Assembly: GCA_963662155.1 (NCBI GenBank)
Contig: OY759272.1
Location: 42,977,210-43,041,209 of the forward strand
Direction: 5' to 3'
Length of the DNA: 64,000 nucleotides
DNA from: Lamellibrachia columna
Taxonomy: Eukaryota > Annelida > Polychaeta > Sabellida > Siboglinidae
This document shows positions 1 to 12,200 of this stretch, piece after piece. Position 1 is the stretch's first letter, and each line of letters opens with the position of its first letter. The notes below the pieces were generated by a model, which had not been told where the DNA came from, made no database searches, and worked only from the letters and a program-made list of their open reading frames with translations. The position numbers were made by a program, and so were the translations under genes.

Positions 1-1871
1 ATTATTCCAACTTCACCGACTCTGCATTAGGACAGCTCCTCTCCTACAAAAATCACCATTTAAATTTGATACTTGTAACAAAATGTAAAATGTGCTATTC
101 TGAAATCAGGAGTTTTTCTTGAGTTAAATCTTAGTCTTTATTATTTATTAATTTATAGACTAAATTTACTGCATCCAAGCAGAACTTAAATTTAACTCAA
201 AAAAACTCAGCAAAGTAACTGTTTGTACTAAATTGCTAAAAGAAGTCACATCCAGTTAGCGTTTGATCAAGTTGAAGCCAAACCATGTACGTGTAGCTAG
301 AAGACCAAGTGATCTAAGAGCGGGCAAAGTGGGAGTAGGCCTTAATTGGGCAGTAGACGAATTGGGAATGTGCCTCCAAATTAGCCATTAAATTCACTGT
401 AGGCAAAATGAGGGTAGGGGAAATGGGCATGAATGCATGGGACGTGGGGGTACATTGTTACCCTGGCTGACAGAGACATTTCATTCATCACTGTGTTCCC
501 TACTTGGGATATTTCAAAAAGGGTAATTAATTGCAAACTATTATGTTAATGTTAAAGGGAATGTACAATGGTTTCATTGGTTAACTGCTACAAAGCTGGT
601 TGTATTGAGGTTTAATATTCATGTAAATTATGTTATATGTTAGATCAATAAATCACCTGATGAAACATTTTATATTTGACCTTCAAAGGTGAAAATTTAT
701 TGGGTTGCCTTGTACTGCCGTACAGTGGTGACTGTATTATGTGATAAAACTTGCATGTTTTATTTCTTCGCAAAATGTTGTATTTTTTTATATTAAGACA
801 TGAAAGATCATGGCAGTAACATGTTTTGTATGGTTATTATTTAAAACAACCAAAATCTGATTAAATTCACAATGTTCGTAAAACTGCCACCATGATTCAG
901 TACTGTTGACTGATAAACAGGGCCCCTTTATGCAGTGAACAAAGTCACGTTATGTCTTCTCCGTTTCAACTTAAGTGCAGTTGAAATACTGAAATTAGAA
1001 AGCAGTAGAAACAGAACTTGTGATTTGTTTGTGTAAGGTTTCATAATGGAGTGAGTTTGTGCAGCTGTTGTGTAATTGTGAGTGTCTGCTGATACACGTG
1101 CCTTGTCGCAGTGACCTATCTGATGTCATCATCGTATTGTTTGATAACCAGAGAGCATGTTGATCAACAGTGTACACTTAGTAAGCATGGGTACATAACA
1201 CATGATACACACATCACAATAGCAACACCTGTGGCATGTAATGTGCAGTGGACGTTAGTCATGTTTAAAATACATCCCAAATGGCACATTTAATTAAAAC
1301 CCAGCTTAATTATCTAACATTTGTCAACTTTGGCATTGCTAACAAACTTTTATCAATAATTTGTTTTAGTAATTCTAATAAACTTACTAAATTCGCTATA
1401 GTTAACTTGCATAAATGTGTAATGCTTAGTATACATGTATATAAAACACACAAGCATTGAAATTATCTGATAGATTGTACTGAAACTTGTTGACGTTATT
1501 GGCCTCGTAGTTGTTTGTATTTTACCAGTGAACTGTTAAGAGTAGTTTTGTTCTACCATATATGAGCACTTTGTATGTACCAGTATATGACTTTGTTGTT
1601 GTTGTGTCAATACATATACCATAGACAGATGTTTGTTATCAAGCCAACACACTTGCCAGACTGTTGGTACAATGCTGACACATATTCCTGTTTTTTCCAA
1701 CCATAATTATAGAACTGGTATCTTAAACATGCAATTATTTGTTGGTTTCAATGAATAGATCAATGTGCTAACTTATACAAAAGTCTTTCCAGTCTATTGA
1801 GTAATTTTTGCATCATGCAACAATGGACAAACGCAACGTTGCCTTTTGTTGCTGGTAGTGAATTGTTTGCC
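1..1871. other. AT-rich non-coding sequence, probably intron or 5' flank of the RalGPS-like gene
   Basis: No conserved ORF, RNA gene or clear repeat structure found on either strand. The missing first coding exon(s) of the RalGPS-like gene, expected to end with a sequence like EEYA in phase 0, were looked for and not seen. The short ORFs here (60-80 residues) look random. Confidence 0.5.
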
Positions 1872-1877
1872 TGTTTA

Positions 1878-2888
1878 CAGGGGTGAGATTTAATGGTCGC
1901 ACGGTTGCCATCAATACTCTCAAACTTTTTACCAGAAACAATCGCGTCACGCACGTGATGCAATACTCGTTGCATGTTCAAAATGTAGAAGGTCGCATGA
2001 ATTTAGACCCATGGGGCATGGATACTTGTGTTGGTTGTAAAATAGTAGAATATCTGCTTTCTACTGTCTTTTTATTGTGCATTGGCCCGAGGTCGCAGAC
2101 CAATACGTGGGTGCATGCTTTCTACTATAATTAGTATAAACCACCCATACAGCGCTACGTACTCTCAAACGGTTTACGTACCGAAGTATTCGCCACGGCG
2201 CGCGTGGTTTCTGCGATTGTTGGAAGTTAACGTTTTACGCAGCGAATATTTGCTTTACCATAAAAACCACTAAGAACCCTTGATATTCATTCGTGGGGGT
2301 CGTAGATTAATCCCTGAAAGTTTGGCGCCCGAAGTGCAAGCCGTCTAGGAGAAAAACGTGAACATAACCACATATAAACATACATACATAAAAACATACA
2401 CTATCTCGATTATAGTTAGATATAATTATCTCCATGGTGCGCTGAGCACTTCTGGTGAATTAATCGGGAACCTGGTTAAAGTTTCTCTAGGCTAGGGTAA
2501 AATCAGGTCCTGTAAAAAACCAGCAAAACTGTTCATTTCACAGGACCTGATGTCCTGTGAGGCTTGGAGACTTTTTGCGTAGACTATTAGTGTACCATGA
2601 TATGAAAGAAAAACAACCTGTGTATAATTGTATACTGTATTTTATTCAGTATTTTGTATCACATTGTATTGATCCTGCCTTGAAAATAAATATTTCAAAA
2701 CCGTTTGTTTTTGGTGTTTTTTATTTGTCGTTGATGTCGTTCATACATTCTATCTTCAAAGCATTTTCTTTCTATCATCAAAGTATTGATTAGCAAGTGG
2801 GCTACCTAAGAAGCAGTTGGGCTACTTCACTTTGCAAGGTTGGTAGCCCGACTGGCTACCTTCCATGACTTGCTAAATCTCACCCCTG
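1878..2888. mobile_element. Non-autonomous TIR DNA element (hAT-like), 1.0 kb
   Basis: Begins CAGGGGTGAGATTTA and ends with the inverse TAAATCTCACCCCTG. It is flanked on both sides by TGTTTA (1872-1877 and 2889-2894), a probable 6-bp target duplication. The interior has no transposase. It contains a sub-palindrome around 2502-2556 (AGGTCCTGT and ACAGGACCT) and several GGCTACC/GGTAGCC motifs at 2799-2860. CAGGGG-type termini suggest hAT, although 8-bp duplications are more usual there. Confidence 0.75.
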
Positions 2889-2894
2889 TGTTTA

Positions 2895-3196
2895 GGGGTT
2901 GTCGCATCAGTTCTCAAAGTCCAAAAAACAGCATTACGTATAGGTGGCTGATGGTATTGTCAACCCCACATTTCACGTGGCAAACGAATGCTTTTTGATT
3001 GTCAATATGCACATTATCTAATGTCCCATGCCGCATATTCAGTGGGCGGTTGTCTGAACCAATACTAAACACGTTTATCTTACGTCCCACACAACGAATT
3101 GAGGTGGTGGGCGGTGTGTGGTGGGTTGTGGGCGGCGGTCTGAACCAGTACTAAACACTATTTTTTTTGGACTTTGAGAACTTGAGTGATGACCCC
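2895..3196. mobile_element. MITE with about 35-bp inverted termini, directly before the first visible RalGPS exon
   Basis: The left end GGGGTTGTCGCATCAG, continuing into TTCTCAAAGTCCAAAAAA, pairs with the right end TTTTTTTTGGACTTTGAGAA running to GATGACCCC. The two arms match with a few substitutions. The interior is G-rich (GGTGGGCGG motifs) and non-coding. It abuts the target duplication of the 1878-2888 element and ends 73 bp before the exon at 3270. Confidence 0.7.
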
Positions 3197-3269
3197 TTGT
3201 GTACTTTTACAGTTTCTTACACTGTATGTAGAACTATTCTAAGTCTAGTGAATTGTTTTTGTCTGACAG

Positions 3270-6200
3270 AGTCAAATCACACTGATGGATCTGCCCGTAT
3301 TCAAGGAGATCCAACCTGACGTAAGTTGTTTATTAATCAGTTATAATTGATGTTGTATAATAGACAGACTTTGATTGATGAGCTGCTGTGATATCAGTGT
3401 GTCATAAAATATCACTAGTTGTGTTTATTCTCGTGGTAGAAATATGTTGGACTCTGCTCCTGCTGCCAGACCTCAATCTAACGATGAACTACAGGCAGAA
3501 CATAGAGCAGAAATGACCTGATGAAATGTAGACAGAACATAGAGCAAATGTGACCTGAAAGAACTGTGCAAAACATAGAGCAAACGTGACCTGAATGTCT
3601 ATTCAATATAGTATGAGAGAAACACATGATATAAGTGGCCATGTTCACAATTCAATAAGGGCCTGTTATGTCAACATACATCCGCCAACATCTTCATCAA
3701 CCACTCACACATGTTGATGTGAACTCTGACACTCACATAGTGGATGTTTTTCTCAGAGTTATTTGCTTATTAAGTGTGCAGAAGTCAGATGTGCTTAGGT
3801 ACGATAAGGTCAGTGCACAGGTGAGATAACATGGATTCACTGGTGACAGTGATAAAACTGTTATCATGCTGCGGTCTTGGGATATAAATACCCCCAACAC
3901 TGTTGAAACTAATGTCATGATACGAATTGACACTGATAAAATATGTCTGGCTATTGACTCTGATGACACTGTATGACACTGTATGACAGCATTGTATGAA
4001 CTATGAAAGAAGGCTATCATTGATGACACAGTATGACCAGTGTCAGTTGATGACACTGTTACTGATTCATTTTGTGTTGAGAATGGTACTGTTGATTTTG
4101 TTGACATTTGTGACACTGTATGCTGGTGACACCGTATACTAGTGACACTGACCCCAACTCACTGAAAACTTTACAACAATATTGCAGGAGTTGACAAGTT
4201 GTGCTTGGACAACAAAAGAGAAACTCACAAAAGCACCAAATGTTGTTGCGTTTACACGAAGATTTAATCATGTAAGTGAACATTTATAATAATAACAATT
4301 AACGTCCATTGCTTAAGTCCTCAGAATCCCGAGCTCAGAGCCACATCAAAACAAAAGGGTTAGTCAATCTCAAAACTGATGTACGATGTTAAAGTTGGCA
4401 ACAGATGGGTGAATACGCTAGGGCTCTGAGGAAGTAAGTTGGCAACAGATGGGTGAATACGCTAGGGCTCTGAGGAAGTAAGTTGGCAACAGATGGGTGA
4501 ATACGCTAGGGCTCTGAGGAAGTAAACACAGTTACAAAGGTATGTTTTCAGAGAATGGCGAAATTGTATAACGTCTCCTACTGACAGGGAGTGAATTCCA
4601 GTTGGCGTGTCAACCCAGAAAGCCCTAGTTCCTATGTTTGTTTCAAATTTGGGATCAAAAAGTTGATCAGAACATGATGATCGAAGCTATCTAGTATCTG
4701 CTTCCAGTCAGTACATTGGACAGTTGTCTCTAAGTTCTCCGAGTCCATTTTCATTATAGAGTCCACTGTGTCCATTATAATGAAAAGTGCCAGTGTGAGA
4801 TAAAATGTTCACCCCCATGAAATTTTCACTCCCTCTGAAATATTCACCCCTGCCCTTATTTTTAGAAAATCATGATTTTTTCAACTCTAGTGATGAAAGA
4901 TCTAAATCTGTGAGTTCATTAAAATGGTTAATTAATTAAACAAATTATGCCATGAATTTGAAGGAGGTGAACATTTCAGAGGGGTGAATATTATATTAAG
5001 AGATTCTCACCCAGGGGTGATTATTTCATATGAAATATTCACCCAGTGTTGAGGATTCGTGGGGGTGAAAATTTGATCTCACACCGGTGTCGGCCTAGAC
5101 AAAGGTGTTCCTGATGCTTTGCTCCATTATAAGATCTACTTTTGGCAGCAGCTAATTTAGCGCCCATCCTACATACAATTGGTGAGTGCTAGAGTTTGTG
5201 AGTCCATGACAGGTTACACAATTAACCCCTGTGTGATGTCTTTCAGACATAGACACCTGGTAGATGGGACCAACAAATCTTAATGTGTTCCAAAAGAGCA
5301 TAGTAGAGTGAAAAAAATTGTCCAAGTTTCGAAATGGCAGCAAATGGATTCCCTGTGAAGACATATCACCGTTGACAACTGTAAGGTCACTGTAGGTGGA
5401 TTAGAGGTGTCTTATTATCACTGATAACATCTCATGAAATGGAGGAAATGGCATCTAAACAGATTGAGTTCAAATTAAGAATAACACCAAGCTACTTGCC
5501 TTTTTCGACAAATTCTACCCCGCTTGCATACGTTTTTCTGTGTGGGAGTTTGTCAATGTACTGTTTTTTGGATTTCTTCAGGTAAATTTTTGGGTACAGA
5601 AGGAGATTCTGACAGCAAAGACGCTGCGGACGCGGGCGGATGTCTTGTCTCACTTCATCAAGATCTGCAAGGCAAGTGTTGCCTCTGTGGCTCATGCAGT
5701 TCACTGCGCTACATTCGTGTTTGCTTGTTGGAAAACATAACAAGGCCTACTCAAATATAGAAACATTTGTAGGTATACGCATGCATGCATGTGTGCGTGT
5801 GCAAATGTATGTATACATGTATTTATATACATGATATGTATAGATGTACAAATGTATACCTACATGTGCCTATACATACACATATGTGTATGTGCATGCA
5901 GGCAGGCAGTCAGGCGCATGTGCACATGAGTACATGCATGCATGTATATGAATGTGTTGGTGCCGGTGTACCTACATATGTATACACTAAACATATATGC
6001 TAAACAGAATTTTATGTGGATATTATTTGTGGTAACAAATGCATTTTTTTTGTGGTTTTTTATTCTTGTGAGTAGTTGATCTTGTTTGGTCAGTTAGCTT
6101 GGTCAGTTAGTATAGACATTTGGCATGGTCAGTTGGTCACCTAGCACGGACAGTTAGCAGCAACAGGTTGAGCGTGTTATACAGGTATTTCAGCTATTCA

Positions 6201-9200
6201 TGGCTGTGTTACTTGTTTTCAGCGCCTGCTAGACTTGAACAACCTGCATGCTGTGATGGCTGTTATCTCTGCTCTACAGAGTGCCCCAATCTTCCGACTC
6301 TCTAAGACATGGGCGGTAAGTCTAGCCCTCCTGAACACACCCTCAGGCCTGTTGCAACAGAAAAAAAGTTTAGGTTTTTGGTCACTGTGGTGCAATAAAG
6401 TCTTTATATGTAGCATAAATGTTATAACGCATGTACAGTAAGTGTAGATTTAAAGCTGCAATCTCAATTTGATTTTTCACTGGTCTCATTTCTGACTTAA
6501 TTCATAAAAATTTAACCCGTAATGTCTAGCTCGTTTGTGCAAATTTGTTACTTTGGTCCAACCAGACAGAAAGAAAAATGGGCAAAAGTGGCCGAATAGT
6601 TTGTGTTGCATATCAAAACTAAATTCACTTTTGCAAGTTCCCTGACCTAATGAACAGAGCCAGTTGTTTCAATGATTATAGCCAAAATATGTTCTCTCTT
6701 ATTAAACTGACTGCACATTTTACTTAAGCTGTTCACACACTACAGATTTAAACATCAACGGACCAGATTTGCGGTGGATTGAATTAATTGAGAAGGTTGC
6801 TTTGATGTTTTACATGACAAAATACAACCTATGTTTTGTGACTGCAGGTGTTATCCAAGAGGGACAGATCGTCATATGAGAAGATTGCTGACCTGTTCTC
6901 TGAGGCGAACAATCGACAGAAGCTACGGGACTACATGAGTTCCATCAAGCTGCCTTCTATCCCTTACTTAGGTGGGTTATAGTCACACAACTCATTCATT
7001 CATATCCTGTTATGCCTCGCCATGGCCTGTCAAATCATTCATTAATTTCCTTGTATGTCTCAAAATACGCCTGTCAATTCATTCATTCATTTCCTCATAT
7101 GTAGTACCATGAGCCAACTTATTCATTCATATTCTATTACACTGCACCTGTCAATTAATTCATTCATATCGATTCATTCATTCATTTATGCTTTTATGTG
7201 TCACGCTATGGACTTTTTCGATTAATTCATACTAGACTGAGATTCCAACTAAGTGCCTCGTGTTCGCAGCTTGATCACCATTCAGTGACTAGCCTGTTAG
7301 CTAAACTGAGGTCATTCTAAAGAACTTACGTGATTTCTCATTAATATAACAGATGACTCGGCCAATGAACTTCAATGGTTTAATTTTGTTGACATTTAAA
7401 ATGACTTCTTGTATGGAACCAGGTATATGGAAGTCAGTTTTTGTTTTGGATGCTGTTATCTTGAACATGAAGTAATTATAGTTATAAGGGTAATTTGTGC
7501 TAGATGTGCAATGTTAGAATAAGTAGTAAAATTTCCATTTATGTCGTTCAAAGCGTTTTATTATTTATGCTGAAAATGTGCACTATATCATCTAATTGAT
7601 GTATGAAATAAAAAAAATCGCTGTTGTATCTGCCTTCAAGAATCCTGTTGTATGTTTCAGGTCTCTATCTGACGGACCTCGTGTACATTGACGTGGCACA
7701 CCCCCACTCAGGGGGCATGGAGTCAGCGCCCCGGCGCACGCAGATGAACAACATCCTTAGAGTGTTAGCGGAGTATCAACAGTCTACATATGGTATGTGT
7801 GTCGGCAGAGTACCAACAGTCTCCATATGGCATATTTATCGGCATAGTACCAACAGTGTATATATGGTATGTGTGTCTGCATAATACTGACAGTCTACAT
7901 ATGGTATGTGTATCTGCTTGGCTTGCCTCTATCCTGGACCTGTGTGACCTTGAAACTAGGAATTGTATGTTATCTACTGGTTCATCATGCATAATTAAAT
8001 GTAATTTGTCCTGACTCTTAAGTGGTTATTTAGTTACGGTTAACATGTATCCAATACAGTGCATTTGTCTTGTTTTTCAGACAACCTAACAGTGTTGGAG
8101 CACGTACAGAACTACCTGAAGTCAGTGCGCTACATTGAAGAGCTTCAGAAGTTTGTAGAGGACGACAACTATAAGTGAGTTATCTGCCCAACATTCCTCA
8201 TCCAAGTCTTATACTGCGCCAGTGTGAGATCATATTTTTACCCCCATGAAACATATACACAGTTACGCACATGCCCACACACTAAGATCACAAGCACACA
8301 AAAATATTATGTACCGGGTGGTTTAATACCTTAACCAGAAAACTGTTCATTAAGGGTTCCTAAGAGTTCCTAAACAGAAAAGACACTAAGCAGAATTTAA
8401 CTCATCCAATTAATGATTTATTCATATCATGATATATTTATATAATATAAACAAGTGTTTAGTATAATTAAGACATCAGTTAGGTAACCATCAAATAAAT
8501 AACAGCTGTACTGTCACCTGCCATGTTGTGTCATGCAGGTTGTCACTAAAGATTGAGCCACTGCCAAGTTCCCCCGATGGCAAGTCGACTGTGTCACGGT
8601 CGAAGGAAGGGCTGGAGCTGATCAGGGACTCCTCCAGCTGCTGTGACTCCCCGAAGTGTCACTGTCCCAGCTCTACTGAAGTGTCCCTGTCCCAACACAG
8701 GAAGGCGAGCAGTCTTGGTGCAAGGTAAGCACATGCTTTATTTCACCAGATTTACACCATCAGTGAATAATTTGTTCCAATAGTTTATCATAGTCTGTGA
8801 GAATGAATATTTTCTGATATCTAGTCTACATTGTTTCTTCACTTCCACATTCTGGTCAGTGCACATGTATAGTTGTGTTGAAAACTTTGAAGATTGATCA
8901 AGATTTTGTGTGCAACAGCTGCTTTCCCAATAACTGCTACTAAAAAGTTCTGTTTCCAGCAAGACTGATAGATATGATGTTCAGTATAATAATGTAACGA
9001 TAAAGACATTCTTGTTTTTGAAATACAATTAAATGTTAATTAATATAAATATAACAATAAATTAGGCAGAAATAGGCTTTTACGTGACAAAATCTTTTGA
9101 ATTCATACTGGTAGACAAAATTAGTTTACAGGGAGATAGCTTTGGAAAAGAATTTTTTCATTTTCCAAAAAGAAACCAATATTTTCAATGTGCCCATTAA

Positions 9201-12200
9201 ACATGTCTTGCTGCTGTTGGAAAAGAATTTTTTCATTTTCCAAAAAGAAACCAATATTTTCAATGTGCCCATTAAACATGTCTTGCTGCTGTTGGAAAAG
9301 AATTTTTTCATTTTCCAAAAAGAAACCAATATTTTCAATGTGCCCATTAAACATGTCTTGCTGCTGTTGGAAAAGAATTTTTTCATTTTCCAAAAAGAAA
9401 CCAATATTTTCAATGTGCCCATTAAACATGTCTTGCTGCTGTTGGAAAAGAATTTTTTCATTTTCCAAAAAGAAACCAATATTTTCAATGTGCCTATTAA
9501 ACATGTCTTGCTGCATTTGCGCATGCTAGTTTCAGGAGTGGCCACCAGCACCGCCACCGTAGACAGCCAGAGAAGGCATCCAGTCTGCCATCACGCATGA
9601 CTGCACCCTACATGAAGGGTCAACGTCACCTGATAGACGACAGTGTACTAGAAGAACACTGTACTTCTAGTGGCGAGGATGATGGGCTCCCTACTCGAGG
9701 TCAGTATTGTCCACATCATTTGAATCTACTCTGTCCAACTGCATTATTTGTTTTCTGTGCCAATTGTCTTCACAGTTTATGCCAAATGCTATTTTCACCA
9801 TCCAAGCCAACTGCCATCTTTATTGTCCATGCCAACTTCCAACTTTACTGTTCATGCGTACTGCCATATTCACTGTCCATGCCAACTGCCATCATTGACA
9901 TCCATGCCAACTGCCATCATCGACATCCATGCCAACTGCCATTTTCACTGTCCACGCCATTTGCCATCTTCACTGTCCAGTCCCTGCCAACTAGCATCAT
10001 TGACATCCATACCAACTGCCAGTTTCACTGTCCATGCCAATTGCCATCTTCACTGTCCAGTCCATGCCAACTAGCACCATTGACATCCATGCCAACTGCC
10101 ATCATTGACATCCATGCCAACTGCCATCTTCACTGTCCATGCCAACTGCCGTTGTCATCATCCATCGCTATCTTCACCGTTCACAACAGTGGCTGTGTCC
10201 TCTTATGTGTAGCAAGAGTGAAGCACAGAAAGTTTTGCCATATTGCTCACAGTGACGGTTGTCTTTACAGCGGACGCCGAGTATTATTCCGAAGATGAAC
10301 AAGTTGGCTGCATCTGGCCACTGAGATCGAGGTAAAGATTCTCTCTTACTACATACATAAACTGACACTCTGCATATCTGGTCAACTTTAATTACTGTTA
10401 ACATTACACTTTGCAATCACTCGTTCTGCATCAAGTAAATCGAGACTTTGTAATATGATAACAATTAAATTGGACCCCTTGTAGATTATCCGATATGCAT
10501 TTTTGAACCTGGTTTTTTATACATGCATACCTTTCCACCTAAAAATAAAACTGTTGTATTTTTCCAGTATTATCCTACTGTACCATCGCCGTCTACGCAC
10601 CCCTCAGCACCATCTGCTTTACTTTTACTTACTAGTTTAATGTGAAGTTGTCTTACTTCCAGGTCGAGTACAGAGAAGTTACCTGCAGATTTCTACCGAG
10701 CACAATACACATGCGAGGGTTGTGTGAGGAGGAAGACAATTCTTAAATATGGCAAGAAGCCATCGGTGAGTACCTCGCTACAGCTTCTGCACATCTGTGA
10801 GGTCATCAGCCACATCTCCATGAGTGTAGACCTTTGTTACTACTCCAGAGTCTTTGGCAGTACAACTTGTGTTCTTTTCATCAATTTTGACAGAACCTCA
10901 CATTCTACATATTTTAGCCAAAATCTACCATCAAACCACAATGTCAAATAAAAAAATTTTTTTTAAATATTCCAATGAACCTGGTTTAGGAACTGTTCAT
11001 ATTTAAATATCTGCATAAATTAAGAATGAAGGAAATATACACTAAATAAATAAAACTTCCCCTGATCTACCTTCCACACATCATAAACGCTGATAGATCT
11101 ACCTGTTTTTGTGCAATGTTATTTGGCACCTCTGCTACTCTCTGCTGAAAATAAGGCTTTGGAAGTGGGTAAAAACTTAGTGATGATCTTGTGTCAGCTG
11201 AACCTGCCAGCAATTCACAAGTATACATTGAGCTTGCATTTATCCCCACGAATTTGCTTTGAACTTTATAACCTTTAAATAATTTCTCTTGAACTATGGA
11301 AAATAGTTCAGCAAGTTTGTTTTTCTTCATTGTTAGTGTTTTAATTCTAAAAAATATCTTCACATTTATTGAATGTTAATGCATGATTCTGCCTGCAGGT
11401 GGCTTCGTGGACGAGGTATTGGATGGCGTTATGGGGCACATCAATACTCCTCTTTCCAGCGCGTTCAATACGTGGCACAGACCGTGAAGCCGTAAGCATC
11501 CTTTGGATTCATTCTGTATCATCTCTTGCCATGGAAGGGGGGTTAATCTGCATTTGATACATGTGATTTGCAAGGAGGCAGAAAGAAATGGATTATAAAG
11601 AATATAGTTGTTAGTATAGGTCTGCCTTGCACACATGACAATGACTTGTGTAAAAAACGACTTGTGTAAAATGTGTAATAATTGCAAAATTAGATTTGTA
11701 AAGGAGGAGAATTATATCAGTGTACTGATGCACAATTTCCTATCAGAACCATGATAAATTGACTTGATTGAAAGGCATACTGATGAGAACATTTGGCATT
11801 AACATTGTTTATTCAACGTATATTTGACCACACCTCAAATGTTGCGTACAAGCGTGGTCCCTGACTATGCTAAATATATTTTTATGCTTGAGAATATGCA
11901 GCATGGAACAACTAAACTGGTTTTAGAAGTTGAGGAATTTTCATATGAGGAAGAACTAAAAAGATAAAAACTATATAGATCAGAATAATAATGTATATTA
12001 TGTGGAGATTTGATTGTTAATAACTGGGTTAATGTAAACCCAGATCAGTCTATTGACATGAATTTAAGCATTATGTAGGTCATGATAAAATTTCATAAAC
12101 AGCAATGCACGAAGATATTCATTGGCAGCGAATCATCAGCCAGAGAGTAATAGATGTTTGATATTACTTGCCTGATTTTATTATATCTTCACTATCTACT

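Noticed and set aside
9121..9600. Repeat proteins of 110-150 residues on both strands
   Set aside because: By-product of the 75-bp repeat (a multiple of three) in a RalGPS intron. The real coding exon (9536-9699) uses a frame fixed by homology and splice phase.
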